From Skermanella sp. TT6 (lineage in GTDB: Bacteria > Pseudomonadota > Alphaproteobacteria > Azospirillales > Azospirillaceae), in assembly GCF_016653635.2 (NCBI RefSeq), contig NZ_CP067420.1, forward strand, positions 3,321,501 to 3,385,500: a stretch of 64,000 nt of DNA. Direction: 5' to 3'. The notes under the pieces were generated by a model, which saw only the letters and a list, made by a program, of their open reading frames with translations, ran no database searches and had not been told where the DNA came from. Shown piece after piece: positions 38,233-46,621 of the stretch. How positions within the stretch are numbered: the first letter of the stretch is position 1; each line of letters opens with the position of its first letter. Position numbers and translations under genes: made by a program.

Positions 38233-38266
38233 GCAGATCGTCTATGACTCATCGTGAGGGACGATC

Positions 38267-39040
38267 ATGCAGGACAGAGAAACGCAACTGGAGCTGACCG
38301 GCATCGCGAAGTCATTCCGGACCCGGACGGGCACGGTACCGGTCGTCAACGACCTGACGTTCAAGATCCATGAACGGGACTTCGTCAGCATCATCGGGCC
38401 GTCGGGCTGCGGCAAGACCACGATCTTCAACATGATCGCCGGCCTGCTGGAGCCGGATGCCGGCACCATGCGCTTCCGGGGCGAGGTGGTCGCCGGCCTG
38501 CGCGGCCATATCGGCTACATGATGCAGAAGGACCTGCTGTTTCCCTGGCGCACCGTGCTCCAGAATGCCCTGCTGGGGCTGGAGATGCGCGACGTCGACC
38601 CGCGCGTCGCCCAGGAGCGGGCACGCGAATACCTCGCCGCCTTCGGCCTCGCCGGATTCGAGAACGCCTATCCCAGCACCCTGTCCGGCGGGCAGCGCCA
38701 GCGGGTCGCGCTGATCAGGACGCTGGTCATGGACCCCGACATCCTGCTGCTGGACGAGCCCTTCTCGGCGCTCGACTACCAGACCCGCCTCCACCTGGAA
38801 GGCGTGCTGGTCGATGCCGTGGAGAAGTCCGGCAAGACGGTCATCCTGATCACCCATGACGTGGACGAGGCCGTGGCGCTGTCGAAGCGCGTGGTCGTGC
38901 TGAGCGGGCGGCCGTCGCGGGTGAAGGCGGTCCACGACATCGACATCGCCAGCCATTCGCCCGTGGAATCGCGGAGCGACCCGCACTTCTCCCAGTATTT
39001 CAACCTGCTGTGCAGCGAACTCGACATCCAGACCCGCTGA
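38267..39040 (+). CDS. ABC transporter ATP-binding protein, second cassette
   Basis: This is a 257-residue ATPase. Walker A is GPSGCGKTT, the Q-loop is MMQKDLLFPW, the signature is [15 protein letters not shown], Walker B is ILLLDEPFSALD, and the switch is ILITHDVDEAV. It is the first gene after the sigma-54 promoter. It pairs with the permease at 39081 and binding protein at 39994; together they form a separate NMT1/SsuABC-like importer from that of the first operon. Confidence 0.95.
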   Translation: MQDRETQLELTGIAKSFRTRTGTVPVVNDLTFKIHERDFVSIIGPSGCGKTTIFNMIAGLLEPDAGTMRFRGEVVAGLRGHIGYMMQKDLLFPWRTVLQNALLGLEMRDVDPRVAQERAREYLAAFGLAGFENAYPSTLSGGQRQRVALIRTLVMDPDILLLDEPFSALDYQTRLHLEGVLVDAVEKSGKTVILITHDVDEAVALSKRVVVLSGRPSRVKAVHDIDIASHSPVESRSDPHFSQYFNLLCSELDIQTR

Positions 39041-39080
39041 GGCCAGACCCGCCGAGGCCCGACACGCTGAGGATCCCATC

Positions 39081-39944
39081 ATGACAATGACCGCTTCACG
39101 CATCCAGGCTTCGGCCAAAGCCCTGCCGGGCCGGGCCCGGTCGCGTTTTTCCCCGGGGGAGGCCGGCGGCGGGCTGGCCCGGGCGGGCATCCAGGTGCTG
39201 GCGGTGGCGGCCTTCTTCGCCGCCTGGGAGATCGGCGTCAGGACCGGCACGATCTCCGGCTTCCTGGTCGGGCAGCCGTCCGGGATCTTCGCCAATTTCG
39301 GCCGTTTCATCGCCGACGGGTCGCTGTTCGTCGATGCCGGCTACACCGCGCTGGAAGCCATCGTCGGCTTCGCCATCGGGACGCTCGTGGGCACGACGCT
39401 CGGCCTGTCCCTGTGGTACTCGGAGAATGTCGCGCGCATCGTCGAACCCTTCGTGATCGCGCTCAACAGCGTGCCGAAGATCGCGCTGGCGCCCCTGATC
39501 ATCCTGTGGTTCGGCACCGGCTATTCCGCGAAGATCGCGCTGGTCATCGCGATGACCGCGATCGTCGCACTGATCACCGCCTATCAGGCGGCGCGGGATT
39601 CGGACAAGGACCTTCAGCGGCTGCTGGCCTCCATGGGCGCCGACAAGCACCGGATCTTCTACAAGGCGGTGATCCCGTCGTCGCTTCCGGCCGTCATCGC
39701 GACCTTCCGGATCAATATCGGCTTCGCGCTGGTCGGCGCGGTGGTCGGCGAATTCATTTCCTCCCAGCACGGGCTGGGGCACCTCGTCTTCACCGCGTCC
39801 AACCTCTACGACCTCAACACGGTCTGGGTTGGGCTCTTCTCGCTGATGATCCTGGGCTTCGCCCTCTACCACCTCGTCAACTTCATCGAACGGCGCGTCC
39901 TGCCCTGGAAGCAGGAGCAGACCTCCCGGCAGGTCGCGGCCTGA
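39081..39944 (+). CDS. ABC transporter permease, second cassette
   Basis: This is a 287-residue integral membrane protein. After a basic 30-residue N-terminus come about six hydrophobic segments, beginning AGIQVLAVAAFFAAWEIGV. The conserved block NSVPKIALAPLIILWFGTGY and the coupling loop ASMGADKHRIFYKAVIPSSL are those of the SsuC/TauC group. The C-terminus carries RRVLPWKQEQ, common in this group. Confidence 0.95.
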   Translation: MTMTASRIQASAKALPGRARSRFSPGEAGGGLARAGIQVLAVAAFFAAWEIGVRTGTISGFLVGQPSGIFANFGRFIADGSLFVDAGYTALEAIVGFAIGTLVGTTLGLSLWYSENVARIVEPFVIALNSVPKIALAPLIILWFGTGYSAKIALVIAMTAIVALITAYQAARDSDKDLQRLLASMGADKHRIFYKAVIPSSLPAVIATFRINIGFALVGAVVGEFISSQHGLGHLVFTASNLYDLNTVWVGLFSLMILGFALYHLVNFIERRVLPWKQEQTSRQVAA

Positions 39945-39993
39945 CCTCCGGCCCCCGTCCCCTACCCGACCTTTCAAGCATCCGGAGTTGGAC

Positions 39994-40959
39994 ATGAAGA
40001 AACTCGTCGCAGCCCTGGCATCCGCCGCCCTGCTTTCGTTCACCACCCCGGCGCTGGCGCAGGGCGGCGCCAAGACGGACGTCACCATCTCGCAGGCGTT
40101 CCAGTCGCTCCTCTACCTGCCCCTCTATGTCGGGATGGAAAAAGGCTTCTTCGCCGAGGAAGGTCTGAACGTCACCAAGGAGACGGCAGGCTCGGGGCCG
40201 ACCGCGCTCAATTCGGTGATCGCCGGCAGCGCTGATTTCTCGCTGCACGGGCCGGAATGGACGGCCATCGCCTTCGAGAAGGGCGCTCCGGTCAAGACCA
40301 TCGCCAACGTGGTCAACGGTGCCGCCGTCTGGATCCTGGCCGACGCGGATTTCGACTACAAGGGACCCGAGAGCTTCGCCGACCAGACCGTGGTCGCCGG
40401 GATGATGCCGACCACCAGCACCTCCCTGTTCCTCAAGCTCCTGAAGGAAAGCGGCGTTTCCCAGGAATCCGTCCGCATGACCCAGGTCCAGATCGGCGCC
40501 GAGCCGGCGCCCTTCATCGGCGGCCAGGCGCCGCTGGCCGTGATGTACGAGCCGGGCGTCGACCAGGCGGTGGCCCAGGGCAAGAAGGTGGTCCATTCCT
40601 TCCCGAAGGAATACGGCGCCTATGCCTTCTCCACCATCATGGCGCGCAGCAACGTCGATGCCGGCAAGGCTCAGGCCTTCGTGAACGGCCTGCAGAAGGC
40701 ATTGGCGATGATCCAGCGGGACCCGCAGGAGGCGGCTCGGATCGCCCGGGGCCAGTTCCCCAACCTCGATCCCCAGGTCGTCGCCGCGGCGGTCGAGCGG
40801 ATGGTCGAGGAAGGCGTCTACGCCCCGAGCGTGGACATCACCGAGGACGGGATGAACACCAGCCTCGGCGTGCAGATCGCGCTGGGGAACCTGGGATCGC
40901 AGCCGGAGTTCGAGCAGTTCGTGGACAAGCAGTTCATCACCAAGGCGCTTTCCCAATGA
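39994..40959 (+). CDS. ABC transporter substrate-binding protein, second cassette
   Basis: This is a 321-residue periplasmic protein. ATG 39994 has GGAG at 6 nt. The signal peptide (KKLVAALASAALLSFTTPAL) ends at ALAQG. The family core is SQAFQSLLYLPLYVGMEKGF then FAEEGLNVTKE and NSVIAGSADFSLHGPEW. It is clearly different from the two paralogues in the first operon, so its ligand probably differs. Confidence 0.92.
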   Translation: MKKLVAALASAALLSFTTPALAQGGAKTDVTISQAFQSLLYLPLYVGMEKGFFAEEGLNVTKETAGSGPTALNSVIAGSADFSLHGPEWTAIAFEKGAPVKTIANVVNGAAVWILADADFDYKGPESFADQTVVAGMMPTTSTSLFLKLLKESGVSQESVRMTQVQIGAEPAPFIGGQAPLAVMYEPGVDQAVAQGKKVVHSFPKEYGAYAFSTIMARSNVDAGKAQAFVNGLQKALAMIQRDPQEAARIARGQFPNLDPQVVAAAVERMVEEGVYAPSVDITEDGMNTSLGVQIALGNLGSQPEFEQFVDKQFITKALSQ

Positions 40960-40993
40960 GCCGCGGCATGACCCCTCATCCGGGAGCAGGACC

Positions 40994-42262
40994 ATGACGG
41001 CATTTCCCTCCACCCTCCGACGGATCGCGGGCGGTGCCGCCGGCGACGCGGTGCCTGCGGCGCTGGCGGATGCGGTCCGCCTCGACGGCCGGCTCCACGC
41101 CTTCGCATACCTGCCGCGCGAGGTGTTGCCGCAGGCCGGCGGCGGCCCGCTGGCCGGGGTACCTGTCGCGGTCAAGGACATCATCGACACCGCCGACATG
41201 CCGACCGGCTACGGCTCGCGCATCGATCCCGGTTTCCGGCCCCCGGCCGATGCCTGGATCGTCGAGCGGATCCGGCGTCTCGGCGGCACCGTGATCGGCA
41301 AGACGGTCACGACGGAGTTCGCGTGGCGCAACCCTGGCCCAACCGTCAATCCGCACGACGGGTCCCGTACGCCGGGCGGCTCGTCCAGCGGGTCGGCGGC
41401 GGCGGTCGCGGCGGGCATCGTCCCGCTGGCGATCGGCACCCAGACCATCGGATCGGTTGTCCGGCCGGCCGCCTTCTGCGGCGTGGTGGGTTTCAAGCCG
41501 AGCTTCGGCGCGATCCCGCGCACCGGCGTGCATCCCCTGGCCTGGTCGCTGGACCATGTCGGACTGTTCACCCCGTCGGTCGCGGACGCCGCCTATGCCC
41601 TCGCGCATTTCGCGGCGGCGGACCCGTCCGACCCCCACGGCATGGTTCCCGACGGCCTGGATGGGGACGCTTCCGCCCTGCCGGCGGCGCGCATCGCGGT
41701 GATCGATCCGCCGGCATGGGATCGTGTCGGTCCCGACCAGCGGGCCGCCCGCGACCGGGCCGCCGCGGCGCTGGCGGCGGCCGGTGCCATCGTCGAGACG
41801 ATCAAGCTGGACGGCGCGTACGGCAGGACCCTGGAGGACATCATGACCGTGCTGAGGGTGGAGGCCCGGCACATCTTCCGGGACCGCGTCGAGCGCTTTC
41901 CGGATCGGACCAGCCGTCATCTCCAGGCCCTGGTCTCCGATGGGCGGGGCATCGACGCGGAGACCTATGCCGGGGCCCTGGGACGGCAGAAGAGCCTCCG
42001 GCACGGCATGGCCTCCCATTTCGACGGGTTCGACGCCGTCCTGACCGTTCCCGCCACGGGCGAAGCCCCGAAGGGCCTGGACGATACCGGCGACCCGGCG
42101 CTCTGCGCGCCCTGGACCTTCATCGGCGCCCCGGCGATCACCCTGCCCTGCGCCAAGGGGCCGAACGGCATGCCGCTCGGCATCCAGCTGGTGGCGCCCT
42201 GGCGGCGGGATGCCCGGCTCATGGCCGTCGCCGCCTTCGCCGAGCGCGCCTTGGCATCCTGA
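40994..42262 (+). CDS. Amidase-signature-family amidase
   Basis: This 422-residue enzyme has the Ser-cisSer-Lys triad: K61 (PVAVKDIIDTADMPTGYGS), cis-serine S130 in TPGGSSSGSAAAVAAG and nucleophile S154 in IGTQTIGSVVRPAAFCG. Relatives include AtzE/AtzF-type biuret and allophanate hydrolases, ureidomalonase-type enzymes and generic amidases. The usual GGS at the nucleophile reads IGS here. It follows the second ABC cassette by 34 bp. With the ring-opening enzyme upstream it may cleave a ureido or biuret product. Confidence 0.88.
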   Translation: MTAFPSTLRRIAGGAAGDAVPAALADAVRLDGRLHAFAYLPREVLPQAGGGPLAGVPVAVKDIIDTADMPTGYGSRIDPGFRPPADAWIVERIRRLGGTVIGKTVTTEFAWRNPGPTVNPHDGSRTPGGSSSGSAAAVAAGIVPLAIGTQTIGSVVRPAAFCGVVGFKPSFGAIPRTGVHPLAWSLDHVGLFTPSVADAAYALAHFAAADPSDPHGMVPDGLDGDASALPAARIAVIDPPAWDRVGPDQRAARDRAAAALAAAGAIVETIKLDGAYGRTLEDIMTVLRVEARHIFRDRVERFPDRTSRHLQALVSDGRGIDAETYAGALGRQKSLRHGMASHFDGFDAVLTVPATGEAPKGLDDTGDPALCAPWTFIGAPAITLPCAKGPNGMPLGIQLVAPWRRDARLMAVAAFAERALAS

Positions 42263-42389
42263 GGTCCGGCGGAAGTCCGGCAGGTTTCCTGATCCAGGTT
42301 AATGCGGCCGGAGCCGCGGCGTGCGGTCATCGGCCCATGGGAGGCGGACGTGCGGCAGCGCCGTCCGCGACCTTCATGGAGGGTACCCG

Positions 42390-42725
42390 ATGGCAGGATT
42401 TTCCTGGAAGGCCGCGTTGCTGCCGGGCTTGGCGGCAGCCGTCCTCGTCACCGCCGGAAGCCAGGCGCGGAGCGGAGATCCCGCCGCCGGGAAACGCCTG
42501 GCCGAGCGATGGTGCTCGTCCTGCCATGTCGTCTCCGGAGCCGGGACCGACGCGGTCCCGAGCCTGGAGCGGATCGCCAGGGGCATGCCCTCCGGCGAGG
42601 GTGAGCCCGGCACCGCCCGCGTGAGGCGGTGGCTGGCCGACCCGCATCCGCCGATGCCGAACCTCTCCCTGACGGATGCCGAGATCGCCGACGTCGCGGC
42701 CTATCTCGAAACCCTGGCGCGCTGA
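42390..42725 (+). CDS. Small class I cytochrome c
   Basis: This is a 111-residue protein. ATG 42390 follows GGAGGG. The signal peptide is WKAALLPGLAAAVLVTAGSQA. One haem site, WCSSCHVVSGAGT (CxxCH), is followed by the distal methionine in HPPMPNLSLTDAEIADVAAY. The mature protein is about 85 residues, a periplasmic electron carrier. No oxidase or dehydrogenase partner lies next to it, so its donor and acceptor are unknown. Confidence 0.88.
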   Translation: MAGFSWKAALLPGLAAAVLVTAGSQARSGDPAAGKRLAERWCSSCHVVSGAGTDAVPSLERIARGMPSGEGEPGTARVRRWLADPHPPMPNLSLTDAEIADVAAYLETLAR

Positions 42726-42741
42726 GCCGGCGGCGGCCTTT

Positions 42742-43701
42742 TCAGGTCGGCAGGCGCCGGTCGACCGGCAGGTCCCGGATCTCGGCGAGGAGCATCTCGC
42801 GGAACGCGATCTCCGCCCGGTTGAACTTCGACTGCGGGTTCCAGATCAGGTGGACGTCCACCGGGGCCACCCCTTCGTAGGGCGGCAGTTCCCACAGCTC
42901 GCCGTCGGCGACGTCGCGGGCGGCGGTATGCTCCGGCAGCGGGCCGAGGCCGAGGCCGCAGACGATCATGCGCCGCACCTCCTCCAGGTTAGCCGAGGCG
43001 CCGACGATCCGGCCGCCGAAACCCTCCCGCGCGCGGAACACCGCCAGCGGCGACAGGGTGCCGTCGATCTGGTCGGTGGTGAAGGACACGAAATCCTCCT
43101 TCCGCAGGTCGGCGACGTCGAGGCCCTCGGTGCCGTAGAACCGATGGCCGCGCCCGCAATACAGGTGATAGGTCTGATGGATCAGCACCTCGCTCCGCAA
43201 TCCCGGGATGGGCTCCCGCATCAGGCAGATGCCCAGCGTGCCGATCTTCTGCTGCAACGCGATATGGATGTCGGTCGAGGGGATGACGTCGATGCGGAAC
43301 GTGACCTTCGGGTAGCGGGCGTGGAACTCCGTCAGCACGCGGTCGAACAGCACCGTCTGGATGCGGCTGGTCATGAAGATCCTGACATGGCCGGAAATCT
43401 CCTCGTGGATCTCCCGCACCAGGATGCCGAAGCGGCTGATCGTGCCGTAGATGTCCACGACCTCCCGGTAGATCGTCTCGCCCGCCTCGGTGACGCGGAA
43501 ACGGCCCTGTCCGCGCTCGATCATCTCCCGCCCCAGGCGCGCCTCCAGCCTCTTCAGCGCCAGGCTCACCGCGGGCTGGGTCAGGAACAGGCGGTTCGCG
43601 GCAGCCGTTATGCTGCCCTCCTGCACGATCACCATGAAGGTCCGCAGGAGGTTCCAGTCGAGCTGGTTGCCGAGCTTGTCCAGTTCGCGCTGCTGCGCCA
43701 T
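42742..43701 (-). CDS. LysR-family transcriptional regulator
   Basis: This is a 319-residue protein. The DNA-binding helix-turn-helix is GSITAAANRLFLTQPAVSLA followed by LKRLEARLGREMIERGQGRF. The effector domain contains HVRIFMTSRIQTVLFDRVLT and VTFRIDVIPSTDIHIALQQK. It diverges from the class II aldolase gene at 43963, with a perfect palindrome between them (43836-43858), so it most likely controls the aldolase/Dpp cluster. Confidence 0.9.
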   Translation of the reverse strand: MAQQRELDKLGNQLDWNLLRTFMVIVQEGSITAAANRLFLTQPAVSLALKRLEARLGREMIERGQGRFRVTEAGETIYREVVDIYGTISRFGILVREIHEEISGHVRIFMTSRIQTVLFDRVLTEFHARYPKVTFRIDVIPSTDIHIALQQKIGTLGICLMREPIPGLRSEVLIHQTYHLYCGRGHRFYGTEGLDVADLRKEDFVSFTTDQIDGTLSPLAVFRAREGFGGRIVGASANLEEVRRMIVCGLGLGPLPEHTAARDVADGELWELPPYEGVAPVDVHLIWNPQSKFNRAEIAFREMLLAEIRDLPVDRRLPT

Positions 43702-43835
43702 GCGTTGCGGATCCTCCCCTGCGTGCCCTGAGCGTGCGTGCCATAAGTCCGGCTAAGGAAGCCGCCGGGCCGTGGCGGCGGAATCACGGCCGATCCGCCC
43801 GATGCCGGCCGTCCGGCGGCATCGATACGGCTCCG

Positions 43836-43858
43836 GCCCATAATCCTGGTTTATGGGC
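43836..43858. promoter_or_regulatory. Palindromic operator of the second LysR regulator
   Basis: GCCCATAA-TCCTGGT-TTATGGGC is a perfect 8-bp inverted repeat with a 7-nt spacer. It contains an ATAA-N7-TTAT core that fits the T-N11-A LysR box. It is 105 bp before the aldolase gene and 135 bp from the regulator. Confidence 0.7.
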
Positions 43859-43962
43859 GCGATGAGAATTGACAATTTGCCGGGCGGCGCCTTTCCTCTC
43901 CGTAATGGTCGCTACGCCGAACCGTCGCCCCGGCCCTTCCGTCCACCGCACAGGAGTTCCTC

Positions 43963-44715
43963 ATGGCCTCGAAACAGGACAAGGTGTCGCCCGCGGAGTG
44001 GAAGACCCGCGTCGATCTCGCGGCAGCCTATCGACTGTTTCACCTGCTCGGCATGACCGACCTGATCTACACCCACATGTCGGCGCGCGTGCCCGACCAG
44101 GAAGGCCGCTTCCTGATCAACCCCTATGGCCTGATGTTCCACGAGGTCACCGCGTCCAACCTGATCAAGGTGGACGGCGACGGGAACCTGGCCGAGGACT
44201 GCGAGGGCGAGGCCAACCCGGCCGGCTTCACCATCCACTCGGCCCTGCACATGGCGAGGCCGGACGTCGGGTGCGCGATCCACCTGCACACCCATGCCGG
44301 CATGGCGGTCAGCGCGCAGGCGGACGGGCTGCTGCCGATCACCCAGCATTCGCTCCGCTGGTACGGCCGCATCGCCTATCACGACTACGAGGGCATCGCG
44401 CTGGATCATGCCGAGCGCGAGCGGCTGGCCCGCGACCTGGGGAACCACCATTCCATGATCCTGCGCAACCACGGCCTGCTGACGGTCGGCCGTGACGTGC
44501 CGGAGGCGGCGGTGTTGATGTATTACCTGGAGCAGAGCTGCCGGACCCAGATCGCGGCGCTGTCCGGCGGCCGGCCGCTGGTGACGCCGTCGCCGGAGGT
44601 CTGCGAGCACACCGCCCGGCAGTACGAGAAGGCCTATCCCCGCGCCGGCGTCCTCGAATGGGGTCCCCTGCTGCGCTGGGTCGATGGCAAAAGCGGCGAC
44701 GGCTACCGGGCCTGA
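43963..44715 (+). CDS. Class II aldolase/adducin family protein
   Basis: This 250-residue zinc enzyme has metal ligands H107, H109 (CAIHLHTHAGMAVSAQ) and H170 (LRNHGLLTVG). The conserved opening is RLFHLLGMTDLIYTHMSARV with FLINPYGLMFHEVTASNL. Relatives are fuculose- and ribulose-phosphate aldolases and decarboxylases; adducin-like bacterial members often have unknown substrates. It heads the cluster transcribed towards the peptide-type ABC transporter. Confidence 0.88.
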   Translation: MASKQDKVSPAEWKTRVDLAAAYRLFHLLGMTDLIYTHMSARVPDQEGRFLINPYGLMFHEVTASNLIKVDGDGNLAEDCEGEANPAGFTIHSALHMARPDVGCAIHLHTHAGMAVSAQADGLLPITQHSLRWYGRIAYHDYEGIALDHAERERLARDLGNHHSMILRNHGLLTVGRDVPEAAVLMYYLEQSCRTQIAALSGGRPLVTPSPEVCEHTARQYEKAYPRAGVLEWGPLLRWVDGKSGDGYRA

Positions 44716-44793
44716 CGCGCGGGGCACGGGCCGGAAAGACCGGGACATGAAGCTCCCGGCGGAAAAACCATGAACAGGGAACCGGAGAACGAC

Positions 44794-46419
44794 ATGAGCA
44801 ACCGACTGGCGTATCTGCGCCGCCTCACAGCCTCGGGCGCCGTCGCGGCGGCGCTCCTCGCTCCCGCGGCGCTGGTCGCGACCACCGCGGGGCCGGCCCT
44901 GGCCCAGGAACAGGTGCAGAAGGGCGGGACGCTGAACGTCATCGTCCAGCCCGAACCCCCGATCCTGGTCCTCGGCCTGAACCAGCAGGGCCCGACCCAG
45001 ACGGTCGCCGGCAAGATCTATGAAGGGTTGCTGCGTTACGACCACGACCTGAACCCCATGCCGGGACTGGCGGAAAGCTGGGAGGTCTCGCCCGACGGCC
45101 TGACCTACACCTTCAAGCTGCGCCCGAACGCGAAATGGCACGACGGCACGCCGTTCACGGCCAAGGACGTGGTGTTCACCACCGCCAAGTTCCTGCCCGA
45201 GGTCCATCCCCGCGCCCGCGCCAATTTCAGCCATGTCGAGAGCGTCACGGCGCCCGACGACCACACCGTCACCTTCAAGCTGAAGCAGCCCTTCCCGGCC
45301 TTCATGAAGGCGTTCGAGGTCTCCTCTGCCCCGATGATGCCGGCCCACATCTATGACGGCACCGACTACAAGCAGAACCCGAAGAACTCGACCCCGATCG
45401 GCACCGGGCCGTTCAAGTTCCAGCAGTGGGTCAAGGGAAGCCATATCCACCTGGTCAGGAACGGGGACTATTACCTCGACGGCAAGCCGTACCTGGACGG
45501 GATCTATTTCCGGGTGATCCCCGACGCCGCCAGCCGCGCGCTGGCGCTGGAGAGCGGCCAGGTCGACATCAGCCAGTACAACGACGTCGAGCCGTTCGAC
45601 GTGCCGCGCCTGAAGGAGCTGCCGCACCTCACCATGACGACCAAGGGCTACGAGTTCGTCGCCCCGCTGTCCTGGATCGAGATCAATACCCGGAGCGCGC
45701 CGCTGGAAGACAAGCGGTTCCGGCAGGCCCTGGCCCACGGGCTGAACCGCGAGTTCATCCGCGACCGGATCTGGTTCGGCCTGGGGCGCGTCGCGACCGG
45801 CCCGGTCAATTCGGTCACCCCGTTCCATGAACCGGACGTCCCCGAGTACGAGTACGATACCGACAAGGCCGAGGAGCTGCTGGACGAGATGGGCCTGGAG
45901 CCCAATGGCAGCGGCGTGCGGGCCGAGATCACCCTGACCCCCATGCCCTACGGCGAGACCTGGGCGCGCCTGGGCGAGTACATCAAGCAGTCCTGGGGCA
46001 AGATCGGCGTCAAGGTCAACCTGGAGAGCACCGACGTGGCCGGCTGGGTCCAGAAGGTCTCCAACTGGGACTACCAGACGACCAACAACTTCGTCTACCA
46101 GTACGGAGATCCGTCGCTGGGCGTGGCTCGGACCTACATCTCCGACAATATCCGCAAGGGCGTGATGTTCTCCAACACCATGGGCTATTCCAATCCCAAG
46201 GTCGACGAGCTGTTCGCCAAGGCCGCGGTCGAGAACGATGCCGGGCAGCGCGGCGCGCAGCTGAGCGAGGCCCAGAAGATCCTGGTCGGCGACATGCCGG
46301 TGATCTGGTTGCTGGAGATGGAGTTCCCGACCTTCGTCAACAAGCGGGTCCACAACGCGGTGACCACCGCGATCGGCACGTCCGAGAACTTCGCCGATAC
46401 CTGGGTCGAGAAGAAGTAA
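44794..46419 (+). CDS. Family 5 (peptide/opine-type) ABC transporter substrate-binding protein
   Basis: This is a 541-residue periplasmic protein. ATG 44794 has GGAG at 6 nt; an ATG at 44770 would add 8 residues. The signal peptide ends GPALAQ. SBP_bac_5 signatures are PGLAESWEVSPDGLTYTFKL, RPNAKWHDGTPFTAKDVVFT, PIGTGPFKFQQW and DKRFRQALAHGLNRE. It binds peptides, opines or similar, but the ligand is not predictable here. A REP-like repeat separates it from the permease genes. Confidence 0.92.
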   Translation: MSNRLAYLRRLTASGAVAAALLAPAALVATTAGPALAQEQVQKGGTLNVIVQPEPPILVLGLNQQGPTQTVAGKIYEGLLRYDHDLNPMPGLAESWEVSPDGLTYTFKLRPNAKWHDGTPFTAKDVVFTTAKFLPEVHPRARANFSHVESVTAPDDHTVTFKLKQPFPAFMKAFEVSSAPMMPAHIYDGTDYKQNPKNSTPIGTGPFKFQQWVKGSHIHLVRNGDYYLDGKPYLDGIYFRVIPDAASRALALESGQVDISQYNDVEPFDVPRLKELPHLTMTTKGYEFVAPLSWIEINTRSAPLEDKRFRQALAHGLNREFIRDRIWFGLGRVATGPVNSVTPFHEPDVPEYEYDTDKAEELLDEMGLEPNGSGVRAEITLTPMPYGETWARLGEYIKQSWGKIGVKVNLESTDVAGWVQKVSNWDYQTTNNFVYQYGDPSLGVARTYISDNIRKGVMFSNTMGYSNPKVDELFAKAAVENDAGQRGAQLSEAQKILVGDMPVIWLLEMEFPTFVNKRVHNAVTTAIGTSENFADTWVEKK

Positions 46420-46454
46420 CGGGCGGCGCCGACTTCTTAGAAACCGGTACCGGT

Positions 46455-46567
46455 CGGTTCGTCGTAGGTCGGCCTCGGCCGAAGGCCGACGCCGACACTT
46501 CGGCCGGAGCGTCGATGCGGGGTGTCGGCGTTCGCCCGGCGGGCGAAGGCCGACCTACGGCGAACCG
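46455..46567. repeat. REP-like palindromic repeat pair within the Dpp-type operon
   Basis: CGGTTCGTCGTAGGTCGGCC (from 46455) recurs inverted at 46547-46567 with one mismatch over 21 bp. Internal inverted segments (GGCCTCGGCCGAAGGCC, TTCGCCC-GGCG-GGGCGAA) add further hairpins. A single unit of the same repeat is at 25452-25493. Confidence 0.75.
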
Positions 46568-46621
46568 CTCGAAATCATCGTGCCGGACCACCCAGACTCC
46601 CAGCGAAAGGGCTGAACGGCA

